A DNA stretch of 64,000 nucleotides from Oscillospiraceae bacterium (GCA_017549125.1 JAFYVL010000045.1:1-64000), one strand, 5' to 3'; counted from the first letter of the stretch, positions 27,313 to 35,344 are shown. The notes: a model not told the origin generated them from the sequence alone. Program-made: numbers and translations.

Positions 27313-28397
27313 TGAGAAGTCTGATCGATATTACGGATTTTTCCGTTGAGGAACTGGCGCAGCTGTTGGATACAGCCTGCGATATTAGCGAAAATCCTCA
27401 GAAATATGCAGAAGCCTGCCATGGCAAGAAGCTGGCAACGCTATTCTATGAGCCTTCCACCCGTACTCGCTTAAGTTTTGAAGCGGCCATGATGGAACTG
27501 GGCGGCAATGTGCTGGGCTTTAGTGAAGCCGGTTCTTCCTCTGCCGCCAAGGGCGAAAGCATTGCAGATACCGCCAAAATGATCAGTTGCTATGCAGACA
27601 TTATGGCTATGCGCCATCCCAAAGAGGGCGCTCCCTTCGTGGCTAGCCAAAATGCCAGCATTCCTGTGATCAATGCCGGTGACGGCGGCCATGCCCATCC
27701 CACCCAGACCTTGACCGACCTTCTGACCATCTACCGTGAGTTAGGTCGTCTGGATCATCTGACCATCGGCTGCTGTGGTGACTTGAAATATGGCAGAACT
27801 GTGCATTCACTGATCTCTGCCATGAGCCGCTATGCCAATATTAAGATCGTTTTGATCTCTCCGGAAGAGCTGCGCCTGCCCAAGTATGTGCGCTATGAGG
27901 TTCTGGAAAAGTACGGCATGGAGTATGAGGAAACCACCTCTCTGGAAGAGGCTATGCCCAAGCTGGATGTGTTGTACATGACCCGTATCCAGGCGGAGCG
28001 TTTTGACAGCTTTGACGAGTACGAGCGTCTGAAGGACAGTTTTGTTCTGGATGTTAAGAAGATGGAACTGGCAAAGCCCGAAATGCGAGTGATGCACCCG
28101 TTGCCCCGTGTGAACGAGATCAGCGTGAAGGTTGATAGTGATCCTCGTGCCGCTTATTTCCGCCAGGCATTGAATGGCAAATATGTTCGTATGGCTTTGA
28201 TCTTGAAGCTGTTGGCAGAGAAGGATCTGGAACATAAAGTCGAGGAGAAATATCCCTTGGTAGTCAACCAGATTCATTGTGATAATCCTCGTTGCATCAC
28301 TTCTTGCGAGCAGGAGATCGACCACGTATTTAAATGTGTGGAACCCACCATGGGCATTCATCGTTGTATCTACTGCGAGGCAAAGAAAATTCGATAA
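27312..28397 (+). CDS. pyrB: Aspartate carbamoyltransferase with PyrI-type zinc-ribbon tail
   Basis: A 361-residue protein, about 55 residues longer than ordinary PyrB. Residues 1-300 are a standard ATCase catalytic chain: [13 protein letters not shown] (about 46, carbamoyl-phosphate loop), [15 protein letters not shown] (about 123), [12 protein letters not shown] (about 157) and HPLPRVNEI (about 260). The extension carries six cysteines; C323, C328, C352 and C355 form CX4C-X23-CX2C, the same spacing as the zinc site of Escherichia coli PyrI (C109, C114, C138, C141), with matching context NPxCI and YCE. In E. coli that zinc domain joins regulatory to catalytic chains. Here it is fused without the nucleotide-binding allosteric domain. 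Last gene of the operon; terminator follows. Confidence 0.93.
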   Translation: MRSLIDITDFSVEELAQLLDTACDISENPQKYAEACHGKKLATLFYEPSTRTRLSFEAAMMELGGNVLGFSEAGSSSAAKGESIADTAKMISCYADIMAMRHPKEGAPFVASQNASIPVINAGDGGHAHPTQTLTDLLTIYRELGRLDHLTIGCCGDLKYGRTVHSLISAMSRYANIKIVLISPEELRLPKYVRYEVLEKYGMEYEETTSLEEAMPKLDVLYMTRIQAERFDSFDEYERLKDSFVLDVKKMELAKPEMRVMHPLPRVNEISVKVDSDPRAAYFRQALNGKYVRMALILKLLAEKDLEHKVEEKYPLVVNQIHCDNPRCITSCEQEIDHVFKCVEPTMGIHRCIYCEAKKIR

Positions 28398-28401
28398 AAA
28401 A

Positions 28402-28437
28402 AGGGTGCTGACTCGCTTGAGTCAGCACCTTTGCTAT
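28402..28437 (+). terminator. Terminator of the pyr operon
   Basis: An 11-bp perfect stem GGTGCTGACTC / GAGTCAGCACC with GCTT loop and A/T flanks lies just after pyrB; it also sits at the 3' end of the convergent minus-strand gene. Confidence 0.8.
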
Positions 28438-29565
28438 TTACAGTTGGATGGTAATGGGGGTAATGATTTCGCTGTTCGGCGCGGTAACCTCCACGGTCAG
28501 TTCCTTTCCCTGGGCATTGCGGATGGCTTCTGCCATACGCTCCATGGGGAAGTTGCGAGCTAAGCCGTTGTGGGGATCCATACGCTCAAACAGATACCGG
28601 TCGATCATGACTTTGTGGCCATTGTTCTTGGTCAGAATCAGCTTAATCACAGCCATGGGGTAATTGCTGGTCACAGAACCTGCAATCAGTTCTTCTTTGC
28701 TACCGACTACACCATTAAAGGCTACCAGAGCCTTCTGGTAAGGCTCTGTGCCAAGAAATTCAGCAGGAGTAACGGGAATGTAGAATTCTTTAATCAGCAT
28801 CTGGAAAGTATACTTGAACTCTGTGCGGCCGCTGTAGTGCAGCAGATTGTCGCCGTCACGAACAGGGTAGAAGCCATCCTTCTGGCCACCTCGCTGATCC
28901 TGGATCATTACATAGCTTTTCTCCAGATCGATCTTGCCGTCCTCGCCATACTCCACATGGGGATAGTCGATACACATCATGGTGTGATCCTTAGGGGAGG
29001 AGGTGACCGCATCTGCAGGCTGAATCTTGGTGTATGCGTCGATGATCAAATCCAGACCGTTCTCTTCCATGATACGGCTGGTGTGGTACTCCCGATAGTT
29101 TTCAATATCACCGGGGATCTTGTAGTCACCCACGGGATAGCAACCGAACTTGGGGGTCATGTTAAAGTTAATAAAAGGACCGGTCAAAGTGTGGCATACG
29201 CTGCACAAGCCCCACATGACACCACCGGCGCAGGTGCAACCGATTTCCATGTTGAATTCTTCCGGCGTGCCGTAGAAATTCAAACGACCGCTCTGCTGGT
29301 CGTAGTATTCCATAAACTGCATCAGACCCTTGCCACCATTGGTGTAGGGCTGACCGGCATGGGTGATATAGGGCTCGTAAATAAAACGCTTGCCGCCCAC
29401 AGCGCCGGTTTTGCTATGGGCGATCTTGCGATCTACGGTCCATTGAACACTCAAAAGATCCTTCATGGCCTTGATTGCCATCTGGCGCATTTCCATAATG
29501 GTAGGCTCGTGATCGAAGGTGTAGTCAGGTCTTTGCATAGGATTGGGAACTAAAACAAGACTCAT
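28438..29565 (-). CDS. Unrecognised protein with possible NlpC/P60 (papain-like) core
   Basis: A 375-residue protein without signal peptide or membrane helix that I do not recognise. By eye, residues 85-225 resemble a papain-fold NlpC/P60-type arrangement: IGCTCAGGVMWGL (about 108-120) looks like the Cys-Ser-Gly nucleophile loop, with Cys112 as candidate, and KDHTMMCID (about 192-200, His194) could supply the histidine, followed by EKSYVMIQDQ. The region GRTEFKYTFQMLIKEFYIPVT (about 246) recalls the pattern after such domains in gut Firmicutes surface proteins, but no secretion signal is visible. Three more cysteines (121, 124, 142) lie nearby. It has a near-perfect promoter and an AGGAGG site, suggesting high expression. 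The catalytic assignment is inference. Confidence 0.7.
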   Translation of the reverse strand: MSLVLVPNPMQRPDYTFDHEPTIMEMRQMAIKAMKDLLSVQWTVDRKIAHSKTGAVGGKRFIYEPYITHAGQPYTNGGKGLMQFMEYYDQQSGRLNFYGTPEEFNMEIGCTCAGGVMWGLCSVCHTLTGPFINFNMTPKFGCYPVGDYKIPGDIENYREYHTSRIMEENGLDLIIDAYTKIQPADAVTSSPKDHTMMCIDYPHVEYGEDGKIDLEKSYVMIQDQRGGQKDGFYPVRDGDNLLHYSGRTEFKYTFQMLIKEFYIPVTPAEFLGTEPYQKALVAFNGVVGSKEELIAGSVTSNYPMAVIKLILTKNNGHKVMIDRYLFERMDPHNGLARNFPMERMAEAIRNAQGKELTVEVTAPNSEIITPITIQL

Positions 29566-29595
29566 AATATTTCCTCCTAATTTTTCTTGTCTCAT

Positions 29596-29624
29596 ATCAT
29601 ACCATCATATAAAAAGCATGTCAA
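29596..29624 (-). promoter_or_regulatory. Strong sigma-A promoter of the NlpC-like gene
   Basis: On the minus strand TTGACA, 17 bases and TATGAT lie about 30 bases before the start codon at 29565. Confidence 0.8.
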
Positions 29625-29660
29625 TTTCCTATCAATTCATAAAAACATTACCATTTAGAA

Positions 29661-29692
29661 ACATCCCCCGTTCCGAAGAACGAGGGATGTTG
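29661..29692 (-). terminator. Terminator after the minus-strand membrane gene
   Basis: A 13-bp stem (ACATCCCTCGTTC on the minus strand with GAACGGGGGATGT) and a TTCG loop, followed on the minus strand by TTTCT. Confidence 0.7.
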
Positions 29693-29698
29693 TTGTGA

Positions 29699-30505
29699 TT
29701 AGAATATTTTATTGACGATATACCACAGTGCGGCCAGGATCAGCAGGAAGGGGATATAGGCTACCAGGGCGGCAGATCCGATGGCGATTGCCATGATGCC
29801 CATGTTGTTGAGCAAATATACCAGACCGTACAGAATAGCGGTAGTGAGCATTGCTCTGGTTACCATTTTGCCGATCACATTGGCAAAGAAGAAGGTGTAC
29901 ATTGCGCCAATGAAGGGATTCACCGTAGCGGACAGCAGAGTACCGATGACCCATTTCATAATGCCGGTTACCAGGAACAAAACCAGCAGACCCAGCATGA
30001 TGGTGGGGGCATAGGTGACAATGCCTTCCGGCAGATAAGTGGCAAACAGATACACAACCAGTAGATGCATGGCATAGCCGATAATAACTACCAGAGTGCG
30101 GCTTGCGATCCAGGTCAGTGCATGCTTACCCTTGGGAATCCAGCGGTCAGCCAGATTTACCAGGAAGGACAGAATCACCATGCTCAAAAGTTCTGAGCAA
30201 ACGATTGCATAATGACCGGTGGGAGCATAGATACACATAGTGTCCTGCGAAAGAATGGTAAAGGGTAGGGGGGCAACGTATTTTTCATACCCAACACCTG
30301 CGCTGTTCAGTACAACCGCCAGGGTATAAATAAACAGAATGCCGATGGCAGAGGATACCGCTGCGCTTAAAGTGGAACGCTTGCCAAATATGAAGCGGGC
30401 AATTGCGCCCAGCAGCAAGGTGGCCAATACCAGAACACCCAGTAAAATAGCCATATTGCTAAGTTCTATACCCATAGATGCAAAATATTTTTCGATAGAT
30501 TCCAT
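29699..30505 (-). CDS. Hypothetical polytopic membrane protein
   Basis: A 268-residue protein with about seven predicted membrane helices and very short loops. I do not recognise the family. The first two helices with an intervening arginine loop (AIARFIFGKRSTLSAAVSSAIG) slightly recall the N terminus of CvpA-like proteins, but this is not enough for a name. The start at 30505 follows a TAGGAG ribosome binding site on the minus strand. It lies downstream of the rplJL terminator on the same strand and ends at its own hairpin. A transport or membrane-organising role is possible but unsupported. Confidence 0.65.
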   Translation of the reverse strand: MESIEKYFASMGIELSNMAILLGVLVLATLLLGAIARFIFGKRSTLSAAVSSAIGILFIYTLAVVLNSAGVGYEKYVAPLPFTILSQDTMCIYAPTGHYAIVCSELLSMVILSFLVNLADRWIPKGKHALTWIASRTLVVIIGYAMHLLVVYLFATYLPEGIVTYAPTIMLGLLVLFLVTGIMKWVIGTLLSATVNPFIGAMYTFFFANVIGKMVTRAMLTTAILYGLVYLLNNMGIMAIAIGSAALVAYIPFLLILAALWYIVNKIF

Positions 30506-30520
30506 AGAAACTCCTATCAA

Positions 30521-30551
30521 GAAAGAAAACAGCCGCCATTGCTGGCGGCTG
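30521..30551 (-). terminator. Terminator of rplJ-rplL
   Basis: On the minus strand the stem CAGCCGCCA / TGGCGGCTG is followed by TTTTCTTTC, 30 bases after the rplL stop. Confidence 0.85.
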
Positions 30552-30581
30552 CATGTCTTTGTTTTTGCAGTGAAGCAAAAA

Positions 30582-30959
30582 TTACTTCATCTCTGCCTCT
30601 GCGCCAGCTTCCTTCAGCTCGGCGATCATCTTCTCTGCGTCTTCCTTGGAAACAGCTTCCTTCAGAGTCTTGGGGCAGTTGTCAACCAGGTCCTTAGCGT
30701 CCTTCAGGCCCAGACCGGTGATAGCACGAACAACCTTGATGACGTTCAGCTTGGAAGCGCCAGCGTCCTTCAGGATAACGTCAAACTCGGTCTTCTCCTC
30801 AGCAGCCTCAGCAGCACCGCCAGCAGCGGGAGCAGCAACAGCAGCAGCAGCGGCAGAAACGCCGAAAACTTCCTCCAGAGTGTGAACCAGCTCGGACAGC
30901 TCCAGAACGGTCAAACCCTTAACTTCCTCAACGAGAGCAGTGACTTTTTCACTAGCCAT
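30582..30959 (-). CDS. rplL: 50S ribosomal protein L7/L12
   Basis: A 125-residue acidic stalk protein that binds translation factors on the ribosome. It has the N-terminal dimerisation helix ([19 protein letters not shown]), an Ala/Gly-rich hinge (about residues 35-52) and the conserved C-terminal factor-binding domain ([37 protein letters not shown]). It follows rplJ on the minus strand with an AGGAGG site, and both are driven by the L10 leader transcript. Codon use is strongly biased, as expected for an abundant protein. Confidence 0.97.
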   Translation of the reverse strand: MASEKVTALVEEVKGLTVLELSELVHTLEEVFGVSAAAAAVAAPAAGGAAEAAEEKTEFDVILKDAGASKLNVIKVVRAITGLGLKDAKDLVDNCPKTLKEAVSKEDAEKMIAELKEAGAEAEMK

Positions 30960-31014
30960 TGTAATTTCCTCCTAAAAATAAATATGTTTTGTTGTTTGTT
31001 GATTTACGAATGAA

Positions 31015-31536
31015 TTATTCTGCAGACTCTGCAGGTGCGCCGCCATCCTTCTGAATACGGATCTGATCCAGAACGAATGCCAGGCTGGAGATAGGTGCCA
31101 GGAAGGTACCCAGGACAGAAGCGACCAGAGCGTTCTTGCTGGGCAGCTCACCGAAGCTATTCAGCTCAGCTGCGGACAGTACAGAACCCTCAACGATGCC
31201 GCCCTTGATAGCCAGGGGAAGCTTGTTCTTCTTGGCGAACTCGCAAACGACGCGAGCGGGAGCGATGGGATCTTCAGTGGTGCTGGCCATAGAGGTAGTG
31301 CCATTGAGAACCTCGTCGAAATCGTAGCCGTTTTCCTTAGCAGCGAAACGAGTCAGAGTGTTCTTAACGACGGTGTACTCTACACCGGCTTCACGGAACT
31401 TCTTACGAAGCTCGGTATCCTGAGCAACAGTCAAACCCTTGTAGTCAACGAAAACCACGGAAGTTGCTTCCTTGATCTTAGCGGACAGAGCTTCGACAAC
31501 TGCCTTTTTGCTCTCAAGAACCTTTGCGTTGGGCAT
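31015..31536 (-). CDS. rplJ: 50S ribosomal protein L10
   Basis: A 173-residue stalk-base protein that carries L7/L12 dimers at its C terminus and also represses its own operon by binding the leader. Typical segments are LESKKAVVEALSAKI, VFVDYKGLTVAQDTELRK and VVKNTLTRFA. The start at 31536 follows GGAGGT on the minus strand; an upstream open frame to 31596 runs through the leader and is not used. It is translated together with rplL. Confidence 0.97.
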   Translation of the reverse strand: MPNAKVLESKKAVVEALSAKIKEATSVVFVDYKGLTVAQDTELRKKFREAGVEYTVVKNTLTRFAAKENGYDFDEVLNGTTSMASTTEDPIAPARVVCEFAKKNKLPLAIKGGIVEGSVLSAAELNSFGELPSKNALVASVLGTFLAPISSLAFVLDQIRIQKDGGAPAESAE

Positions 31537-31539
31537 GTG

Positions 31540-31658
31540 TGTTTCACCTCCGAAAAAAATAAAAGTCCTTCTGCCAACAGACAGAAAGACACGCAAATAA
31601 TCTATTCACGCACCTCGGCAGGATTTATGGCCTAATGCCACCTGCTGTCTTTGGCAAC
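31540..31658 (-). promoter_or_regulatory. Ribosomal protein L10 leader
   Basis: The minus-strand 5' untranslated region contains the recognisable L10-leader core: a segment beginning CCAAAGACAGCAGGTG pairs with CCTGCCGAGGTG about 30 bases later, followed by a second hairpin before the ribosome binding site (TTCTGTCTGTTGGCAGAAGG). In Bacillus relatives L10(L12)4 binds this RNA to repress rplJL. Confidence 0.88.
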
Positions 31659-31664
31659 AGGCAC

Positions 31665-31693
31665 ATTATATAGGATGTAGGCAGATTTGTCAA
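31665..31693 (-). promoter_or_regulatory. Consensus sigma-A promoter of rplJL
   Basis: On the minus strand TTGACA, exactly 17 bases and TATAAT: a perfect consensus promoter immediately before the L10 leader. Confidence 0.92.
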
Positions 31694-31835
31694 CAACTTT
31701 TTTAAAAATTTTTGTCATATTCCAATGGGGTGAGACTAAAGGTGGTACTTTTCTGCAAAAAACGGTGATTTTAGCCCTGATTTTTACCGGTTTTGATTAT
31801 TAAGTGAAAATTCCGTGGGTGAAAAAAGCCTTATT

Positions 31836-31921
31836 TTACAAGGGTTTCCCGGCATTTGACCAAGTGGATTTACAAGGTCATTACAAGGTGGGAAAAAAAC
31901 AGACTTTTCAGGTATTATAAT
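31836..31921 (+). promoter_or_regulatory. Candidate regulated promoter with three TTACAAGG repeats
   Basis: TTACAAGG occurs at 31836, 31870 and 31881, the last two 11 bp apart. They sit just upstream of the place where a -35 box would be for the TATAAT at 31916-31921. No consensus -35 is present, so an activator or repressor binding to the repeats is plausible. The rest of the 260-base gap shows no gene. Confidence 0.45.
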
Positions 31922-31950
31922 GGTCTTAGCACAAAGAAAAGGAGACAATT

Positions 31951-32724
31951 ATGGCAAGACGAAGAATGTTTACCACGGAGTTTGTGGATGCGGACCGTTT
32001 TCTGGATCTGCCGGTGAATGTACAAATGCTTTATATTTATATGAATCTCCACGCAGACGATGAGGGGTTTGTGGGCGGCAGCAAGCGCATGGCGGCTTTG
32101 TATGAGTGCCCCGACGGATTGGATCTGCTGGAAAGGGAGAATTATATTATTCGCTTTGATTCCGGTATTCTGGCCATTGTGGATTGGCATTTGAACAATA
32201 CCATTCGGAAAGATCGCAGCGTACCCACATTTCACCAGACAGAACGCCAGCAATTACAGGTAATTAACGGACGGTATACCCGTATGACAACCCACCGGCA
32301 ACCAAATGACAACCAAATGTCAACCAATTGGCAACCAGATGACAACCAAATGTCAACCAATTGGCAACCAAATGACAACCATTTGGCAACCCAGAATAGA
32401 GAAGAAGAGAATATAATAGATAATAATATAATAAATAAGAATAAATCAGAATATATCATATCAGAACAAACCGGCGGCGACAAAAGCGCCACCTGGGAGC
32501 CGGAAACCTCGGATGATAAAAAATATCCAGATATTATGACTGTTTTTAATTATTGCCGGGAACAGAATTTGAATTATGTAAATATTGGGGAATTCTGTGA
32601 TTATTATCAGCAACGCAATTGGTGTGATGATGATGGCAAGCCCATTGAAGATTGGAAATATGTGTTGCGCTTGCGGAATGCATCGGAGTTTAGCAGCCGT
32701 CTTGCCAGCGGTCTGGAGATATAA
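31951..32724 (+). CDS. Phage-type replisome organizer / DnaD-like protein
   Basis: A 257-residue protein. Its N terminus (ARRRMFTTEFVDADRFLDLPVNVQMLYIYMNLHADDEGFVGG) matches the winged-helix DNA-binding domain of phage replisome-organizer proteins, which recruit a helicase loader or helicase to phage origins. Residues about 113-150 are a repeat-rich linker (PNDNQMSTNWQ repeated), and the C terminus (NIGEFCDYYQQRNWCDDDGKPIEDWKYVLR) looks like a small DnaD/DnaT-type helicase-interaction segment. A good AAAAGGAG site precedes the ATG. There are no phage genes around it. The linker-coding DNA contains an iteron-like array followed by an AT-rich tract. Function in replication initiation is inference from family resemblance. 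Confidence 0.7.
   Translation: MARRRMFTTEFVDADRFLDLPVNVQMLYIYMNLHADDEGFVGGSKRMAALYECPDGLDLLERENYIIRFDSGILAIVDWHLNNTIRKDRSVPTFHQTERQQLQVINGRYTRMTTHRQPNDNQMSTNWQPDDNQMSTNWQPNDNHLATQNREEENIIDNNIINKNKSEYIISEQTGGDKSATWEPETSDDKKYPDIMTVFNYCREQNLNYVNIGEFCDYYQQRNWCDDDGKPIEDWKYVLRLRNASEFSSRLASGLEI
32288..32397 (+). repeat. Iteron-like array, ten 11-bp units starting CAACC
   Basis: From 32288, CAACC recurs exactly every 11 bases ten times (32288, 32299, 32310, 32321, 32332, 32343, 32354, 32365, 32376, 32387). The eight central units follow CAACCAAWTGN closely. Three units make 33 bp, so the array also encodes an 11-residue protein repeat. An AT-rich tract follows at 32398-32465. Confidence 0.9.
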
Positions 32725-32757
32725 AAACCGTGCCAACCCGAGAAAGGACGACACGGC
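32723..32757 (-). terminator. Terminator of dus
   Basis: On the minus strand CCGTGTC and GGCACGG pair around a 15-base loop and are followed by TTTTT. Confidence 0.6.
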
Positions 32758-32760
32758 AGT

Positions 32761-33684
32761 TTAGTTCCATGGCAGGGTGTGCAGAATTTGCTCGGTAATT
32801 GCCTTGAATTGGGCAACATCCGTGCATTTGCGCAGCTGCTTGCCAAGTTTTTCATTGTTGGCGAAATTGGGCAGCAGGTAACTCCAATGCTCCTTGAGTC
32901 GGAACATGGCATTTCTTGCGCCACCAAAGGATTCTACATAATTTTCCAGCAATTCCTTCAAAAATTGCTCCAAAACCGCAACATTTCCGGCATCGTTGGT
33001 CAGCATACCCGGATTGCCGATGAGTCCTCGGCCCAGCATGAGCGCCTGTATTTGCGGGTATTTCTGGGAAAATGCGGAAATATCCGCTTTTGAACGCAAA
33101 TCACCGTTATAACACAGGGGCATTTTAGCATTTTCCACGGCATAGCGAAACCAATCCATATGTACCGTACCCTTATAAAATGCTGCACGCACCCGAGGGT
33201 GGATGGTCAGTTGCGAGATAGGGTAGCGGTTGTAGATTTCCAGAAGCTTTGCAAATTCTTCCGGTTCTGTAAAACCGATTCGGGTTTTTACGGAGATAGG
33301 CAAGGGGGCTTGCTGGAAAATCTCATACAGGAAGCTGTCCAGCCCATCCAGATCCCGGAGCATACCGGAACCCTTACCCTTGGCGGTTACCGTGCCGGAA
33401 GGACAACCCAGATTAAGGTTGACCTCCCGGTAGCCCATGTCTTTACATTGACCGGCCATCCAGGTGAAATCCTCCGGATTTTTGGTCAGCAGCTGTGGAA
33501 TGGCGCAGTAGCCCAGGCTGTCCGCCGGTGGAATCTCTTTGGCTTCTTTGGGGGTCAAAGCTCGATGCACCGTAGGGGACAGGAAGGGCAGGTAATAGCG
33601 GTCTAAACCGGGAAAGTATTTCTGGTGTAGCCGCCGATAAATTCTGTCTGTAAGCCCCTCCAGAGGAGCGAAATAATATTCCAT
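32761..33684 (-). CDS. dus: tRNA-dihydrouridine synthase
   Basis: A 307-residue FMN-dependent Dus enzyme that reduces uridines in the D-loop of tRNA. The flavin and substrate motif YYFAPLEGLTD starts at residue 3, NLNLGCPSGTVTAKGKGSGML near residue 91 contains the catalytic cysteine, VKTRIGF near 133 and LTIHPRVR near 160 bind FMN and RNA, and MLGRGLIGNPG near 215 binds the FMN phosphate. It is closer to the Dus proteins of gut Clostridia than to B. subtilis DusB. It lies two bases downstream of the rnj stop on the minus strand, so the two are probably co-transcribed. Confidence 0.92.
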   Translation of the reverse strand: MEYYFAPLEGLTDRIYRRLHQKYFPGLDRYYLPFLSPTVHRALTPKEAKEIPPADSLGYCAIPQLLTKNPEDFTWMAGQCKDMGYREVNLNLGCPSGTVTAKGKGSGMLRDLDGLDSFLYEIFQQAPLPISVKTRIGFTEPEEFAKLLEIYNRYPISQLTIHPRVRAAFYKGTVHMDWFRYAVENAKMPLCYNGDLRSKADISAFSQKYPQIQALMLGRGLIGNPGMLTNDAGNVAVLEQFLKELLENYVESFGGARNAMFRLKEHWSYLLPNFANNEKLGKQLRKCTDVAQFKAITEQILHTLPWN

Positions 33685-33686
33685 GA

Positions 33687-35342
33687 TCAGATCTCCATGA
33701 TTACAGGCAAAATCATGGGATTGCGCTTGGTGGTCTTATACAGATAGCCGCTCAGATCGTTCTTAATGGCGGATTTGATGGTTGTCCAATCCTTTACACG
33801 CTTGCGACTGCAGCGTTCGATGGCTTCCATAGCCACCAACCGCAGTTCTTCCATCAGTTCCTCAGATTCCTTCACATAGATAAATCCACGGGTGATAATA
33901 TCCGGACCTGTGATGATAGAACCGTCCTGGGCGGAGATATTGACGCAGACAACCAGCATACCGTCCTGTGCTAAATGCTTGCGGTCACGCAGTACCACAG
34001 AGCCTACATCACCTACACCGGTACCATCTACGAATACCTTGCCGGCTGCCACCGTGCCGCTGATCTTGCAGCTTCTGGGGGATAGCTCGATCACATTGCC
34101 GATCTCGGCGATGCGCACATTTTTGGCAGGTGTGCCAGTCATAGTGGCAAGCTTGCCGTGAATCTGCAGATGACGCTGCTCGCCGTGGACAGGAATAAAG
34201 AATTTGGGCTTACAAAGGGCATGTATGATCTTCAGTTCTTCCTGGCAGGCGTGGCCGGATACATGCAGACCCTCACTCTTTTCGTAGACCACCTCTGCAC
34301 CCTTGCGATACAGCTCATTGATGATCTTGGAAACGGCTTTTTCGTTGCCGGGGATCGCAGACGCGGAAATAATGATCCGGTCGCCGGAAACGATATCCAC
34401 CTGCTTGTGGGTGGAGAAAGCCATGCGGTATAGGGCGGACATATTCTCGCCCTGAGAACCTGTGGATACAATCACGATCTTGTTCTTGGGCAGACTCTTG
34501 ATCGCACCAAGATCCACCAGCATACCGGATGGGATCTTAATATAACCCAGATCCTGGGCAACCTTCAGCATATTTTCCATGCTGCGACCGGTAACCGCAA
34601 CCTTTCTGCCATAGCGCTGTGCGGTGGCCAGAACGGCCTGGATGCGGTGCATATTAGAGGCGAAGGTGGTAACAATGATTCGCTGATCGCAGTTCTTAAA
34701 CTGACGATCCAGACTTTCTGCGACCACATTTTCACTGGGGGTGTAGCCAGCGCGTTCCACGTTGGTGGAATCGGCCATTAAAGCCAGCACTCCGTTATTG
34801 CCCAGTTCGCCCAGACGAGCCAAATCGGTCATGCCGTCTTTTGCGGTGGGATCGATCTTAAAGTCGCCGGTCATGACCACTGTGCCTGCAGGGGTGTGGA
34901 TGGCAAAGGCTGCAGCATCGGCAATAGAGTGGTTCACATGGATAAATTCTACAGAGAAGCAACCGGCACGTACCACGTCACCGGGCTTGTGAGTTACCAG
35001 CTTCACCACGTCGGTGAGCCGATGTTCTTCCAGTTTCAGACGGATCAGACCGCAGGTCATGGCAGTACCATGGATGGGACATACCACCTGTTGCATACAG
35101 TAGGGAATAGAGCCGATGTGATCTTCGTGACCGTGGGTAATGAACATACCGCGCAGCTTTTTGGCATTCTGAACCAGATAGGTGAAATCCGGAATCACCA
35201 GATCCACACCGTACATATCTTCTTCGGGAAAGCCAACACCGCAATCCACCACGATCATATCGTTGCCGTACTCCAGAACGGTCAGGTTTTTACCGATTTC
35301 GTCCAAACCGCCCAAGGGGATGATTTTTAGTTTATGAGCCAA
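33687..35342 (-). CDS. rnj: Ribonuclease J
   Basis: A 551-residue beta-CASP metallo-beta-lactamase nuclease with endonuclease and 5'-3' exonuclease activity in mRNA decay and rRNA maturation. Zinc-binding motifs are FITHGHEDHIGS (about residue 69), VNHSIADA (about 139), VMTGDFKID (about 159) and the later FIPVHGEQRHL (about 385); the beta-CASP and C-terminal domains are full length. The start is a TTG at 35342, eight to nine bases after AAAGGAG on the minus strand, with no ATG alternative nearby. A long structured leader precedes it. Confidence 0.93.
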   Translation of the reverse strand: MAHKLKIIPLGGLDEIGKNLTVLEYGNDMIVVDCGVGFPEEDMYGVDLVIPDFTYLVQNAKKLRGMFITHGHEDHIGSIPYCMQQVVCPIHGTAMTCGLIRLKLEEHRLTDVVKLVTHKPGDVVRAGCFSVEFIHVNHSIADAAAFAIHTPAGTVVMTGDFKIDPTAKDGMTDLARLGELGNNGVLALMADSTNVERAGYTPSENVVAESLDRQFKNCDQRIIVTTFASNMHRIQAVLATAQRYGRKVAVTGRSMENMLKVAQDLGYIKIPSGMLVDLGAIKSLPKNKIVIVSTGSQGENMSALYRMAFSTHKQVDIVSGDRIIISASAIPGNEKAVSKIINELYRKGAEVVYEKSEGLHVSGHACQEELKIIHALCKPKFFIPVHGEQRHLQIHGKLATMTGTPAKNVRIAEIGNVIELSPRSCKISGTVAAGKVFVDGTGVGDVGSVVLRDRKHLAQDGMLVVCVNISAQDGSIITGPDIITRGFIYVKESEELMEELRLVAMEAIERCSRKRVKDWTTIKSAIKNDLSGYLYKTTKRNPMILPVIMEI

Positions 35343-35344
35343 TG

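Noticed and set aside
32288..32397. CRISPR array
   Set aside because: The units are contiguous 11-mers without spacers and lie inside an intact coding frame; no cas genes are nearby.
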